Assembly (NCBI GenBank): GCA_046329515.1
Contig: JAXLUM010000003.1
Coordinates: forward strand, 186,001 to 250,000
DNA length: 64,000 nt
Direction of reading: 5' to 3'
Source of the DNA: Bog-950 sp046329515
GTDB taxonomy: Bacteria; Bacteroidota; Bacteroidia; Chitinophagales; LD1
Shown: positions 1 through 7,363 of the stretch, in pieces
Layout: each line of letters opens with the position of its first letter
How positions within the stretch are numbered: the first letter of the stretch is position 1
Translations under genes and position numbers: made by a program
Notes under the pieces: model-generated
Database searches by the model: none
Seen by the model: only the letters and a program-made list of their open reading frames with translations
Told to the model about the DNA's origin: nothing

Positions 1-1
1 G

Positions 2-706
2 CTTGACCGCGACCGCGAAGGCATTGCCAAGAATATTTTAAACATGAACGACCTTAGCAATTTGGACCAGGTGGGCACCAGCTTCCGCCTTACGCTGAAC
101 AACATTACGCGTGCAGTTCCTGCTGAATTGAATGAAGAATTCTTCCACAAGGTTTATGGCGAAAACGGCCCTAAAACCGAAGAGGAAATGCGCAACTTTA
201 TTAAGGCCGACCTTGAAGCTTATTTCGATGGCCAAAGCGATTCATACTTGGTAAACGACCTTTACAAAGGCATTATGGAAAAGGCTGACTTCCCTCTGCC
301 TGATGAGTTTTTGAAAAGATGGATTGACCTTACCAACGAACAGCCTATAAGCAAAGAGCAGATTGAAAACGATTATCCGCAGTTTGCTAAATCACTTCGT
401 TGGAGTTTGATACAGCGTAAGGTGGTGCGCGAGCAGAACCTGCAGGTTACTGATGAAGAAGTTCGCGACCGCGTTCGTGCAAACGTTATACAACAATTGT
501 ATGGCTACGGCTTAAAGAACATTGGTGAGGAGTGGGTAGAACAATTCGTGCAAAAACAACTGGCGGACCGCAAAGTGTTGCAACAAACACAGGAGCAGTT
601 AGCTGAAGATAAAGTGTTGGCTTACATTAAAGCTAAGGTTAAGCTTAACGATACCCCAATAAGCTTTAACGACTTTAAAACAATGGTAGAAACACCACAG
701 GCTTAA
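2..706 (+). CDS. tig: Trigger factor, C-terminal part (5' end outside window)
   Basis: This is the C-terminal portion (about 234 residues) of the ribosome-associated chaperone trigger factor, which binds nascent chains leaving the ribosome and in many bacteria has prolyl isomerase activity. The reading frame is open from base 2, so the ribosome-binding and PPIase domains lie upstream of the window. The visible part is charged and helical and matches the substrate-cradling C-terminal domain, with its recurrent Leu/Gln/Lys-rich helices. It lies upstream of clpP and clpX on the same strand, the classical tig-clpP-clpX order, although one opposite-strand gene intervenes. A strong terminator follows the stop. 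The family call is from sequence resemblance and context. Confidence 0.9.
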   Translation, partial: LDRDREGIAKNILNMNDLSNLDQVGTSFRLTLNNITRAVPAELNEEFFHKVYGENGPKTEEEMRNFIKADLEAYFDGQSDSYLVNDLYKGIMEKADFPLPDEFLKRWIDLTNEQPISKEQIENDYPQFAKSLRWSLIQRKVVREQNLQVTDEEVRDRVRANVIQQLYGYGLKNIGEEWVEQFVQKQLADRKVLQQTQEQLAEDKVLAYIKAKVKLNDTPISFNDFKTMVETPQA

Positions 707-725
707 TTCCTGCTGGTCCCAAAAT

Positions 726-757
726 AAAAAAGCGCCTTGCACTGCAGGGCGCTTTTT
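726..757 (+). terminator. Rho-independent terminator after tig
   Basis: A perfect stem of about ten pairs (AAAAAGCGCC with GGCGCTTTTT) encloses an eleven-base loop and continues into T-rich sequence 20 bases after the tig stop codon. The A-tract on the left arm could also make it work for the opposite strand. Confidence 0.85.
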
Positions 758-864
758 GTTTTTAAGCGGATGTCATTGCAAAGGACATTCAATAATTTAC
801 CATAAGCGAAATCGTTTCTTGGCCTTCTTACAATGGGGTGGTATTTCAACTCAATTGCACCATT

Positions 865-945
865 GTCCCCCTAACAGGGGGACGAGAAAATGATTTTGTG
901 AAACAAAATCTTTTCGGAGGGGGTAGCCCTATGGGTATTACTCCG
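865..945. repeat. Cluster of three short hairpins at gene end
   Basis: Three palindromes lie back to back. At 865-883 an 8-bp perfect stem (GTCCCCCT/AGGGGGAC) has a 3-base loop. At 892-910 a second perfect 8-bp stem (GATTTTGT/ACAAAATC) has a 3-base loop. At 915-945 CGGAG pairs with CTCCG around an inner CCC/GGG hairpin. The block overlaps the stop codon of the minus-strand gene at 938-1702. It has no clear T-tract, so it looks more like a dispersed intergenic structured element than a simple terminator. Whether other copies exist in the genome cannot be seen here. Confidence 0.5.
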
Positions 946-1702
946 ACCCTTTCTTCGTTTTCTTCTTCCTCGGTTTTGCCTGCAAGCTTTCCAGAAAACT
1001 CATTTCGTTATAGGCTACAAAGTCCACAATTTCCTTCTTCATGTCATCATCATACTGGTTCAGCAGGTCGTGGCTTTTTTGCAGTATATCAACCCCTAAC
1101 TGTATGGCGTCTGAATCTTCAGGCCCAAACACATTGCGGTCCTTTTTCATGCGTACCAGCACATCCTGTAAAATCAATATGGTTTTCTCCATAAGGGTAA
1201 CGTCGGCAATCGTCATAAAAAAGTCGGTCAACTCCTCCACAAACTTCTCCAGGTCCTCCTTAGGTAAGGCCGCCAAACAGGCATGAAACTCCGCCTCACT
1301 TAAAGGCGGCTTAGCCTTGCGGTCCATAGCGGCTTCCAACAATAAATCTTCAAAATGCCGTGCGCTGGTGTGCGTTTTTAAAGCTACCATACCGGCCTTC
1401 AACGCTGCAGGAAACTGCAAACCAAAACGCATAATAGCAGATGGCAGGCTGCCTAATAGCGCCCAAACCTTGGTGGGGTGGGCAATGTAGGTTTCCAACT
1501 GTTTAAAGGCGGCATCCAGTTTATCTCTGCCGGCCGGTTCCATGTAAAGGTTTTCGAGGAAAAAATTGCGCAGTTCTGTTACCAGTTTCTTATTGAAACG
1601 CTCCGGCAACTGCGGATCGTTTTTTATGTTGTCCCAATCGTAACGGTTGGCAATGCTTTCGCGGTATTTTTCAATCAGGTGGTTCTTAAGGGCAATATCC
1701 AT
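938..1702 (-). CDS. Conserved hypothetical helical protein
   Basis: This encodes about 254 residues of a soluble, predominantly alpha-helical protein rich in Leu, Lys, Asp and Glu, with no signal peptide, no membrane segment and a very basic tail (PRKKKTKKGSE). No catalytic motif or family was recognised. The start was set at the internal ATG beginning MDIALKNHLIEKY because the seven residues before it (MPFILAV) look unlike the rest of the charged protein; the longer form would begin at 1723. It is transcribed against the tig/clp direction and sits alone between them. Function is unknown; it may be cytoplasmic and lineage-restricted. Confidence 0.6.
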   Translation of the reverse strand: MDIALKNHLIEKYRESIANRYDWDNIKNDPQLPERFNKKLVTELRNFFLENLYMEPAGRDKLDAAFKQLETYIAHPTKVWALLGSLPSAIMRFGLQFPAALKAGMVALKTHTSARHFEDLLLEAAMDRKAKPPLSEAEFHACLAALPKEDLEKFVEELTDFFMTIADVTLMEKTILILQDVLVRMKKDRNVFGPEDSDAIQLGVDILQKSHDLLNQYDDDMKKEIVDFVAYNEMSFLESLQAKPRKKKTKKGSE

Positions 1703-1773
1703 AACAGCTAATATAAAGGGCAAGATGAGAAAATAGCCTGATTTATATTAGGTTAGCTTGTAGAAATGTCCTG

Positions 1774-1801
1774 TTTGCAGCGCACAATATCTGTACATTT
1801 G
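1774..1801 (+). promoter_or_regulatory. Bacteroidota-type promoter for clpP
   Basis: An exact -7 element TACATTTG (TAnnTTTG consensus) at 1794-1801 has an upstream TTTG at 1774-1777. This matches the sigma-ABfr promoter architecture known for this phylum. The clpP start codon is 63 bases downstream. Confidence 0.6.
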
Positions 1802-1864
1802 TATCGTCATTTGGTATATTCAAAAATCCCGTTCATTTTCGTTTAACATAGAAATCAAGCATCA

Positions 1865-2566
1865 ATGAATTTAAAAGAAGCACAAGAGTTTAAAAAATAC
1901 GCGGTTAAGCATCATGGTATGAGCAGCGCCGGTTTAGAAGGTTATATCAAAAAAGTATATAGCACCCATCGCATAAATAACTTAACACGCACCGTAATTG
2001 AGGAGCGTCAAATGCCCTTCCGCGAAGTAGACGTGTTCAGCCGTTTAATGATGGACCGCATTATTTTCTTAGGCACCCCTATAGATGATTATATCGCTGC
2101 CATTATCGAAGCCCAGTTGTTGTTCCTGGAGAGCAGCGACAGCCGCACCGATGTGCAGATTTACATTAACAGCCCCGGTGGCGAGGTTTACAGCGGTTTA
2201 GGTATATATGATACTATGCAATACGTAAACATGGATGTAGCTACCATTTGTACAGGTATGGCTGCTTCTATGGCTGCCGTATTGTTATGCGCCGGCGAAA
2301 AAGGCAAGCGCACTTCATTGCGCCATGCCCGTGTTATGATTCACCAGCCACTGGGTGGTATTGGTGGCAAGGCCAGCGAAATAGATATTTCAGTTAAAGA
2401 AATACGCAAAATAAAGGATGAACTTTATACCATTATAAGCGAGCATAGCGGCCAACCTATTGAAAAAGTGGCGCACGATAGCGACCGCGATTACTGGATG
2501 CGTGCCGACGAAGCCAAGGAATACGGCATGATTGACGAGGTTTTGATCAGAAATAACAAGAAATAG
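1865..2566 (+). CDS. clpP: ATP-dependent Clp protease proteolytic subunit
   Basis: This is ClpP, the serine peptidase that forms tetradecameric barrels and degrades substrates unfolded by ClpX or ClpA/C. The 233 residues contain the nucleophile Ser135 in GMAASMA, His160 in MIHQPLGG and the acid Asp205 in HDSDRDYW, with the SPGG oxyanion segment near residue 103. The protein is longer than a typical ClpP (about 195-205) because of an N-terminal extension of roughly 35 charged residues (MNLKEAQEFKKYAVKHHG), which may be a propeptide. clpX follows 108 bases downstream with its own promoter motif. The assignment is secure; processing of the extension is inference. Confidence 0.97.
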   Translation: MNLKEAQEFKKYAVKHHGMSSAGLEGYIKKVYSTHRINNLTRTVIEERQMPFREVDVFSRLMMDRIIFLGTPIDDYIAAIIEAQLLFLESSDSRTDVQIYINSPGGEVYSGLGIYDTMQYVNMDVATICTGMAASMAAVLLCAGEKGKRTSLRHARVMIHQPLGGIGGKASEIDISVKEIRKIKDELYTIISEHSGQPIEKVAHDSDRDYWMRADEAKEYGMIDEVLIRNNKK

Positions 2567-2604
2567 GCTAAAAATTGTTAGTTACAAGGCTATTCTTGTT
2601 CTTT

Positions 2605-2619
2605 AGGGTACCATACCCT
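2605..2619. promoter_or_regulatory. Short inverted repeat upstream of clpX
   Basis: AGGGTA-cca-TACCCT is a perfect 6-bp inverted repeat lying 15 bases before the clpX -7 motif and about where a -33 region would be. It may be an operator or a small hairpin. Nothing more can be said from one copy. Confidence 0.3.
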
Positions 2620-2633
2620 GGGGAACAATTCAG

Positions 2634-2641
2634 TAACTTTG
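2634..2641 (+). promoter_or_regulatory. -7 promoter element for clpX
   Basis: TAACTTTG matches the TAnnTTTG consensus exactly, 33 bases before the clpX ATG. A good -33 TTTG was not found, so clpX may be read both from here and from the clpP promoter. Confidence 0.5.
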
Positions 2642-2674
2642 CCGTAAATTGTATCCGAACTTAGCTACAGCTAC

Positions 2675-3907
2675 ATGAAGAAAGAAAACGAACCTTGCTG
2701 CTCTTTTTGCAATCGTAAAAAGCGCGAAGTGCAAATTTTGATTTCAGGTGTGGAAGGTCACATCTGCGAAAGTTGCGTGCAGCAGGCCCAACAAATAATT
2801 GATGAGGAACTGTTCCATAAGCATAAAAAGTTTCAGTTCTCCTTGCCGCAAAGCGTAAAGCCTAAGGACATTAAAAAGTTCTTAGACCAATACGTTATTG
2901 GCCAGGACGAAGCAAAGAAGTACATCTCTGTTGCCGTTTATAACCACTACAAGCGTTTAAACCAGGCTAAAACCGATGAAGTAGAAATTGAAAAGAGTAA
3001 CATTCTGTTAGTTGGCCAAACCGGTACAGGTAAAACCTTACTGGCGCGCACCATTGCTAAGTTTCTGAATGTGCCTTTTGCCATTGTTGATGCCACCGTA
3101 TTTACTGAAGCCGGTTATGTAGGCGAGGACGTAGAAAGCATCCTATCGCGCCTGTTGCAGGTTAGCAATTACGATGTAAACGCTGCCCAGCACGGTATTA
3201 TATACATTGATGAAATAGATAAGATTTCGCGCAAAGGCGATAACCCGTCTATTACGCGCGATGTATCGGGCGAAGGTGTGCAGCAGGCTATGCTGAAACT
3301 GTTGGAAGGTACCGAAGTGCTGGTTCCCCCACAAGGTGGCCGTAAGCACCCTGAACAGAAGATGGTGAAGGTAGATACTAGCAACATTCTGTTTATATGC
3401 GGTGGCGCATTTGAAGGCATTGACCGCCTTATTGCCACCCGTATGAACCAAAGCAAAGTGGGCTTTAAGAAAGGTAAAGAAGATAAACCGGTGGATACAG
3501 AGAACTTCTATAAGTATGTATCGCCAATGGACCTTAAAACCTTTGGTTTAATACCGGAGTTAATAGGCCGTGTGCCTGTGTTGGTGCACTTAGACCCGCT
3601 GGACCGCGATGCACTGCGCTCCATACTTACTGAGCCGAAGAATGCACTGCTGAAACAATACAAGAAGATATTCAAGAGCGATGGTATTAACCTGAACTTT
3701 GAAGATGATGCTGTAGAATTCATTATTGATAAAGCAATGGAATTTAAATTAGGCGCCCGTGGCCTTCGTTCTATCTGCGAAGCCTTAATGAACGACGCCA
3801 TGTTCGATATGCCTTCTGAAGGAAACGTAAAAGAATTTAACGTTACCCGCGAATTTGTGGAAGAGCGTTTCGAAAAAGCCAACGTAAGCAAACTACGCGC
3901 TGCGTAA
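2675..3907 (+). CDS. clpX: ATP-dependent Clp protease ATP-binding subunit ClpX
   Basis: ClpX is the AAA+ unfoldase that recognises substrates and feeds them to ClpP. At 410 residues it has normal length. The N-terminal zinc-binding domain shows CCSFC (residues 8-12) and CESC (31-34). Walker A GQTGTGKT is at 114-121 and Walker B IIYIDEID at 175-182. The pore loop GYVG is at 147-150, the RKH loop at 223-225, and a ClpP-docking VGF tripeptide (usually IGF or LGF) at about 262-264. The sensor-2 motif GARGLR lies near the end. It is paired with clpP immediately upstream. The assignment is secure. Confidence 0.97.
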   Translation: MKKENEPCCSFCNRKKREVQILISGVEGHICESCVQQAQQIIDEELFHKHKKFQFSLPQSVKPKDIKKFLDQYVIGQDEAKKYISVAVYNHYKRLNQAKTDEVEIEKSNILLVGQTGTGKTLLARTIAKFLNVPFAIVDATVFTEAGYVGEDVESILSRLLQVSNYDVNAAQHGIIYIDEIDKISRKGDNPSITRDVSGEGVQQAMLKLLEGTEVLVPPQGGRKHPEQKMVKVDTSNILFICGGAFEGIDRLIATRMNQSKVGFKKGKEDKPVDTENFYKYVSPMDLKTFGLIPELIGRVPVLVHLDPLDRDALRSILTEPKNALLKQYKKIFKSDGINLNFEDDAVEFIIDKAMEFKLGARGLRSICEALMNDAMFDMPSEGNVKEFNVTREFVEERFEKANVSKLRAA

Positions 3908-3930
3908 TACCTTATATCGTTTTAACTTTT

Positions 3931-3964
3931 AAAAGTCAGTCTCGCTTCCCGCAGACTGACTTTT
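3931..3964 (+). terminator. Terminator after clpX
   Basis: A perfect 12-bp stem (AAAAGTCAGTCT/AGACTGACTTTT) with a 10-base loop ends in TTTTGCTTTT, 23 bases after the clpX stop. Its stem shares the GTCAGTCT word with the repeats immediately downstream. Confidence 0.8.
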
Positions 3965-4002
3965 GCTTTTACAAGGTCTAGGTTTTCAAATGTCAGTCTA
4001 CA

Positions 4003-4137
4003 TTTAGAATGTCAGTTTGAGCCTGTCGAAGACTAGACATTTGTTTTACAGATAGGCAAAGTTGTGAAATGTCGACCCACATATAGAATGTCAGTCTGAT
4101 CCCGAAACTTCGGGATGTCGAAGACTCGACATTCTAT
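4003..4137. repeat. REP-like palindromic repeat pair
   Basis: Two related units occur, 4003-4042 and 4082-4137. Both contain AGAATGTCAGT(T/C)TGA and later GTCGAAGACT(C/A)GACATT. The second is a long imperfect hairpin: ATAGAATGTC at 4083-4092 pairs with GACATTCTAT at 4128-4137, AGTCT pairs with AGACT inside it, and ATCCCGAA/TTCGGGAT forms the tip. The first unit contains TTGAGCCTGTCGAAGAC, which resembles the CTTCGACAGGCTCA-type intergenic repeat found in many bacteria. A related word occurs at 5708-5731. Confidence 0.65.
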
Positions 4138-4149
4138 CTATACCATTAT

Positions 4150-4199
4150 ATGCTCACTGCTACTCCACACTCATCACTCCAAACTCGTAACTCAAAACT
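4150..4199. repeat. Degenerate ACTC-rich tandem tract
   Basis: This is a low-complexity stretch made of variants of CACTC/AACTC (CACTCATCACTCC, AAACTCGTAACTCAAAACT). It adjoins the stop codon of the next minus-strand gene. No function is visible. Confidence 0.35.
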
Positions 4200-4811
4200 T
4201 TAATTGCTTTTGTTCACCAACTTCAACTCCACGGTAATCATGCTCTTTTTCAACTCCACCTTTGTAACCATGCCGTTGGTATAGTAAAAGGTGTTTTTTA
4301 CCCCATCGCTAAGCGTGTATGTAAAGGCGCCATCCTCATTTTTCTTTATGTTGTAGAACTCTGCCTCACGCTCACTAAAAATGCGTTGGTTGGGCTGCGG
4401 CTCAAAAAAGTAAAGACATAACGAAGAAAAAGCTACAGGCTCCATAAAGGTATAGCACACTTTATTCTTGTCTACACAATAGCGCGTGCCGTCAAAAATT
4501 ACTTTAACTACAGTGGTTTTATCATCCACCTTGTTGTAGGCTGTTACCTTATCCAGCTTACCATTGCGGTAAACCACATCATAATCCTGCTGTGAAACCC
4601 GCTTAAAGAAAAATACTTCAGCTACTGAATGGCTTCTCAGCGAATATTGAATGGTGTTGCTATCCACCTTACGTGTAATAGTGCTGCTGCCTATTTTATC
4701 ACCAAACAGGTAAACATCGTAGGTAAAGCTTTGCGCAACACCTGCTACGCATAATAACGTAAGTAAAAAGAGAAAGATAACTCTGCACTTCACTGTATTG
4801 AATATAAGCAT
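4200..4811 (-). CDS. Secreted hypothetical protein, paralogue A (DUF6134-like)
   Basis: This is a 203-residue exported protein of unknown function. A signal peptide (hydrophobic FLFLLTLLCVAGVAQS, cleavage near residue 27) is followed by a beta-rich mature part. It begins with TYDVYLFGDKIGSSTITR, the same opening seen in the next gene (IYDVVLFGNKIGQTVVER). The two proteins align along their length, including the 'EP...RIFSERE..FY' segment and the C-terminal 'YY.NGM' region, so they are tandem duplicates. The family may be the Bacteroidota DUF6134 group, but this is a recollection and not a search. It lies 38 bases downstream of its paralogue and is probably cotranscribed. Confidence 0.75.
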   Translation of the reverse strand: MLIFNTVKCRVIFLFLLTLLCVAGVAQSFTYDVYLFGDKIGSSTITRKVDSNTIQYSLRSHSVAEVFFFKRVSQQDYDVVYRNGKLDKVTAYNKVDDKTTVVKVIFDGTRYCVDKNKVCYTFMEPVAFSSLCLYFFEPQPNQRIFSEREAEFYNIKKNEDGAFTYTLSDGVKNTFYYTNGMVTKVELKKSMITVELKLVNKSN

Positions 4812-4849
4812 TCACGGATAAATGCCTGCAACCACCCTGTGCAAAGGGC

Positions 4850-5440
4850 TTAGCGCACCAGACGCATATATACGCTGGCGCCCTTGCTCATTTCCAATTC
4901 GTATAAAACACCGTTGCGGTATTTGTAAATGTTATTTACGCCGTTATCCAGCTTGCATTCGTAAACGCCCGGTGCCGTATTTTTAAACGAGCAGTAATTG
5001 CCAATACGCTCCGAAAAAATGCGTGTCATACCTACAGGCTCAGTAAAGTATAACTGTATGGCCGAAAAATTCACCGCTTGGGCCAGTTTCATGGTGTCTA
5101 CACCTTTCTTAATAACGTATTGCGTTTCCTGCCACAGTATGTTTATTATTTCGGTTACGCCATCCTTTACATTCTTCACATAGCTGTTCATCAGTTTGCC
5201 ATCCTTATACAACACATCAAACACCATAGCCGATGTTTTTTTATTAAACAGTATAGTTACTTCCGATGAGCTGTTCAATTTGTATTGCACTTCGCCATTG
5301 CCTTTATCAATACGCTCAACTACGGTTTGGCCTATTTTATTACCAAACAAAACCACATCGTAAATATGTTTTTGCGCAACTGCACTAAGCAGGGCAAAAC
5401 AGGAAAACAGAAGGAGAATACATTTTTTCACACGTACCAT
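4850..5440 (-). CDS. Secreted hypothetical protein, paralogue B (DUF6134-like)
   Basis: This is a 196-residue exported protein of unknown function with a clear signal peptide (CILLLFSCFALLSAVAQ, cleavage near residue 22). The mature part is predicted beta-strand rich, with alternating charged and aromatic residues, and is a diverged copy of the protein encoded just downstream at 4200-4811. Both keep the opening F-G-x-K-I-G and the 'E-P...R-I-F-S-E-R' block. It is the first gene of the probable two-gene unit; a perfect inverted repeat lies directly before its start codon. No catalytic residues were identified. A role in the periplasm or on the outer membrane is inferred only from the signal peptide. 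Confidence 0.75.
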   Translation of the reverse strand: MVRVKKCILLLFSCFALLSAVAQKHIYDVVLFGNKIGQTVVERIDKGNGEVQYKLNSSSEVTILFNKKTSAMVFDVLYKDGKLMNSYVKNVKDGVTEIINILWQETQYVIKKGVDTMKLAQAVNFSAIQLYFTEPVGMTRIFSERIGNYCSFKNTAPGVYECKLDNGVNNIYKYRNGVLYELEMSKGASVYMRLVR

Positions 5441-5447
5441 TTTATCG

Positions 5448-5465
5448 CTTAGTAAGTATACTAAG
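5448..5465. promoter_or_regulatory. Inverted repeat before secreted paralogue pair
   Basis: CTTAGTA-agta-TACTAAG is a perfect 7-bp inverted repeat whose near edge lies 8 bases upstream of the paralogue B start codon. Its position and symmetry suit a repressor operator or an mRNA leader hairpin. Confidence 0.4.
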
Positions 5466-5518
5466 AAAATAGCGAACTCTACGCTAATTAACGGCCTTTA
5501 GCAGCTCGTAAAAAGAAA

Positions 5519-5544
5519 TGCCGGCAGTGGGTAAACTGCCGGCA
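5519..5544 (-). terminator. Strong hairpin, terminator for minus strand
   Basis: TGCCGGCAGT and ACTGCCGGCA form a perfect 10-bp stem with a 6-base loop. Read on the minus strand it runs into TTTCTTTTTACG, a typical terminator tail. No annotated minus-strand gene ends here, which implies a short transcript beginning between about 5560 and 5750. Confidence 0.6.
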
Positions 5545-5567
5545 GTAATTAGGGTTAGCAAAGGTGG

Positions 5568-5672
5568 TTATCTTAATTCAGCCAGCCATGTATTGGCTGA
5601 AGTATTTCCCTTTCGGTTACAACAATAGCGATTACTATAAAATCCGAATACTACAAAATGGCTCATAATCAT
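5568..5672 (-). CDS. Possible 34-residue small protein or small RNA
   Basis: A 34-codon frame (MIMSHFVVFGFYSNRYCCNR, then a polar tail ending TWLAELR) starts at 5672 and stops 23 bases before the minus-strand terminator at 5519-5544. The protein is aromatic and Cys-containing and matches no family I know. The same stretch contains nested palindromes: TTCAGCC with GGCTGAA, and AGCCA with TGGCT as an alternative. It could therefore be a structured small RNA instead of, or as well as, a coding sequence. No ribosome-binding site or exact TAnnTTTG promoter was found. This is the only content I can propose for the 430-base interval between 5440 and 5871, apart from the repeats listed separately. 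Confidence 0.25.
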   Translation of the reverse strand: MIMSHFVVFGFYSNRYCCNRKGNTSANTWLAELR

Positions 5673-5707
5673 AAAAAGCGAAGATTAGGTGAAGGTTTAG
5701 AAGGAGT

Positions 5708-5731
5708 TGTCAGGCTGAGTTTGCCGAAGCC
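5708..5731. repeat. REP-like element copy
   Basis: TTGTCAGGCTGAGTTTGCCG followed by AAGCC closely resembles the widespread intergenic repeat containing GTCAGGCTGAGCTTGTCGAAG. AGGCT and AGCCT can pair and are followed by TTTTT on the plus strand, so it could act as a weak terminator or insulator before the next gene. Confidence 0.45.
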
Positions 5732-5870
5732 TTTTTATTAACAAAAATGCTTGGTTGGATATAGCCTGAGTAAAGGTCAAGGGTTTATTCATAAATTCCG
5801 AAAACTATTGCGCCATTTTAGCGGATGGCATTCTATGCGTACTATTGTCCGCTACCACAAACAGTGTTTT

Positions 5871-7361
5871 ATGAAATCATCCAATGAATTGTTCCTGCTT
5901 ATCAAATCCATGAACAGGAACGAAAAAGGATACTTTAAAAAATTCGGAACTATCAATAGCAAAAAAGGCGATGGCAACTACCTGCGGCTTTTTGATTGCA
6001 TTGATGGCATGAAGGAATACGATGAGCGCATTATCAAAAGTAAGTTTGCCGGGGAGAAGTTCCTGAATCAGTTGAATGTAACCAAGCTGTACCTGCAGAA
6101 GATGATTATTAAATCACTGCGCAACTACCATAGTGATAACGACCCCGAAATACAGCGCCTGAACTCTATGGCCGAGCTTACCCTGCTTTTCAAAAAGCAG
6201 CTTTACGATAGCGCCCTGCGCATGAGCGAAAAGCTTATTGGTGTAGCCCAGGAAAACGAAACCTTCCTCCACCAGCTTTTCTTAATGCAGGTGCAGTATC
6301 AAATAATGATTCGTAAGGGCATGTACCAGGATATTCTGAAAAGCAATAAGGCTAAGCTTAGCGAGGAGAAGCAATTGCTGGATGCTTACCTTAACCTTTG
6401 CGAGTACCGCAACTTGCAGGGCGTAGCCTTAAGTATTACGCAAATCGAGGGCCATTCGCCTAACCAATCGGCTAAGGAAATTGAGAAGTTGCTGATGAAC
6501 CCCTTGCTGCAAAATGATAAGGCGCCTAAAAGCTTTAAGGCCGGTGTTCACCGCCACGAAATTTTGAATAAGGTGTATTTAAAAACCGGGCAGCAAAAAA
6601 AGGCCTATGAAACGGCCCTGCACATGCGCTCGCTCTTTTTACAAAACCCTGAGAAGATACGGCAGTTGCCCTACAACTTCTTTGTGGCCTTAAACGGTTT
6701 AACCAATCGCTGCCTTGCCATGGGTAAATACCAGGAAGCCCTTACTTATGTAAAAGAAGCGCAGGAGGTAGGAGAGAACACCCGTTATATACTTAGCGAT
6801 AGCCAGCGCTTTGAAATAAATACCCAAACCAACGAGAAGTTGCTGATTATACATACCAAACTGCAACAGTTTGAAAAAGGGCTGGAAGATGAGGCCCGCC
6901 TTGCAGAAATAATCAAGGGCAAACCGGTGCGTGTAGAGTTTGAAGTATCTACACTTTATTTTACAGCAGTGTGCTATTTCGGTATTGATAAAATGGAGCC
7001 CGCCTTAAAGCGCATTAACCAGCTTATACATGGCCGTTACGAAAACATCCGTAAGGATATAATCCTTTGCGCCCATTGGCTGAATATTATGATACACTAT
7101 GAGTTGGGTAACTTCAGCTTAATGAAACGCCTCATAACCGTAACGCGCAACTTCATGCAGAAGAATGATTTTCCAATGGAGGATGCGGAAGTGTTTTTCA
7201 GGAGGTTGAATGACTTTATGAAGGCTGCCGAAAGCGGTAAGCAAACACTAATGCGCCAAAAGGTAGAGCAGATAGTACCTCTGCTTGAAACCTACGAGTT
7301 TATTGATGATGATTTTATGCGTTGGTGGTTCGAAAAATTGCCTGAACAGGTAAAGGCCTGA
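5871..7361 (+). CDS. Conserved hypothetical helical-repeat protein
   Basis: This encodes about 496 residues of a cytoplasmic, almost wholly alpha-helical protein. It resembles TPR/SEL-type solenoids in its spacing of Leu, Tyr and Ala, but no canonical TPR consensus is clear. I chose the ATG giving MKSSNELFLLIKSMNRNEKG as the start. The upstream in-frame extension (from 5751) is less protein-like and overlaps a repeat-bearing intergenic region. No enzymatic motif is visible. The characteristic opening 'F-L-L-I-K-S-M-N-R-N-E-K-G-Y-F-K' recurs in Bacteroidota proteins of unknown role that I remember only generally. It stands alone, convergent with the next gene (2 bases apart). Function is unknown; a scaffold or protein-protein interaction role is plausible. 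Confidence 0.65.
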   Translation: MKSSNELFLLIKSMNRNEKGYFKKFGTINSKKGDGNYLRLFDCIDGMKEYDERIIKSKFAGEKFLNQLNVTKLYLQKMIIKSLRNYHSDNDPEIQRLNSMAELTLLFKKQLYDSALRMSEKLIGVAQENETFLHQLFLMQVQYQIMIRKGMYQDILKSNKAKLSEEKQLLDAYLNLCEYRNLQGVALSITQIEGHSPNQSAKEIEKLLMNPLLQNDKAPKSFKAGVHRHEILNKVYLKTGQQKKAYETALHMRSLFLQNPEKIRQLPYNFFVALNGLTNRCLAMGKYQEALTYVKEAQEVGENTRYILSDSQRFEINTQTNEKLLIIHTKLQQFEKGLEDEARLAEIIKGKPVRVEFEVSTLYFTAVCYFGIDKMEPALKRINQLIHGRYENIRKDIILCAHWLNIMIHYELGNFSLMKRLITVTRNFMQKNDFPMEDAEVFFRRLNDFMKAAESGKQTLMRQKVEQIVPLLETYEFIDDDFMRWWFEKLPEQVKA

Positions 7362-7363
7362 TA

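Noticed and set aside
3143..3456. Opposite-strand open frames within clpX
   Set aside because: They lie wholly inside an unambiguous clpX coding region and resemble no protein.
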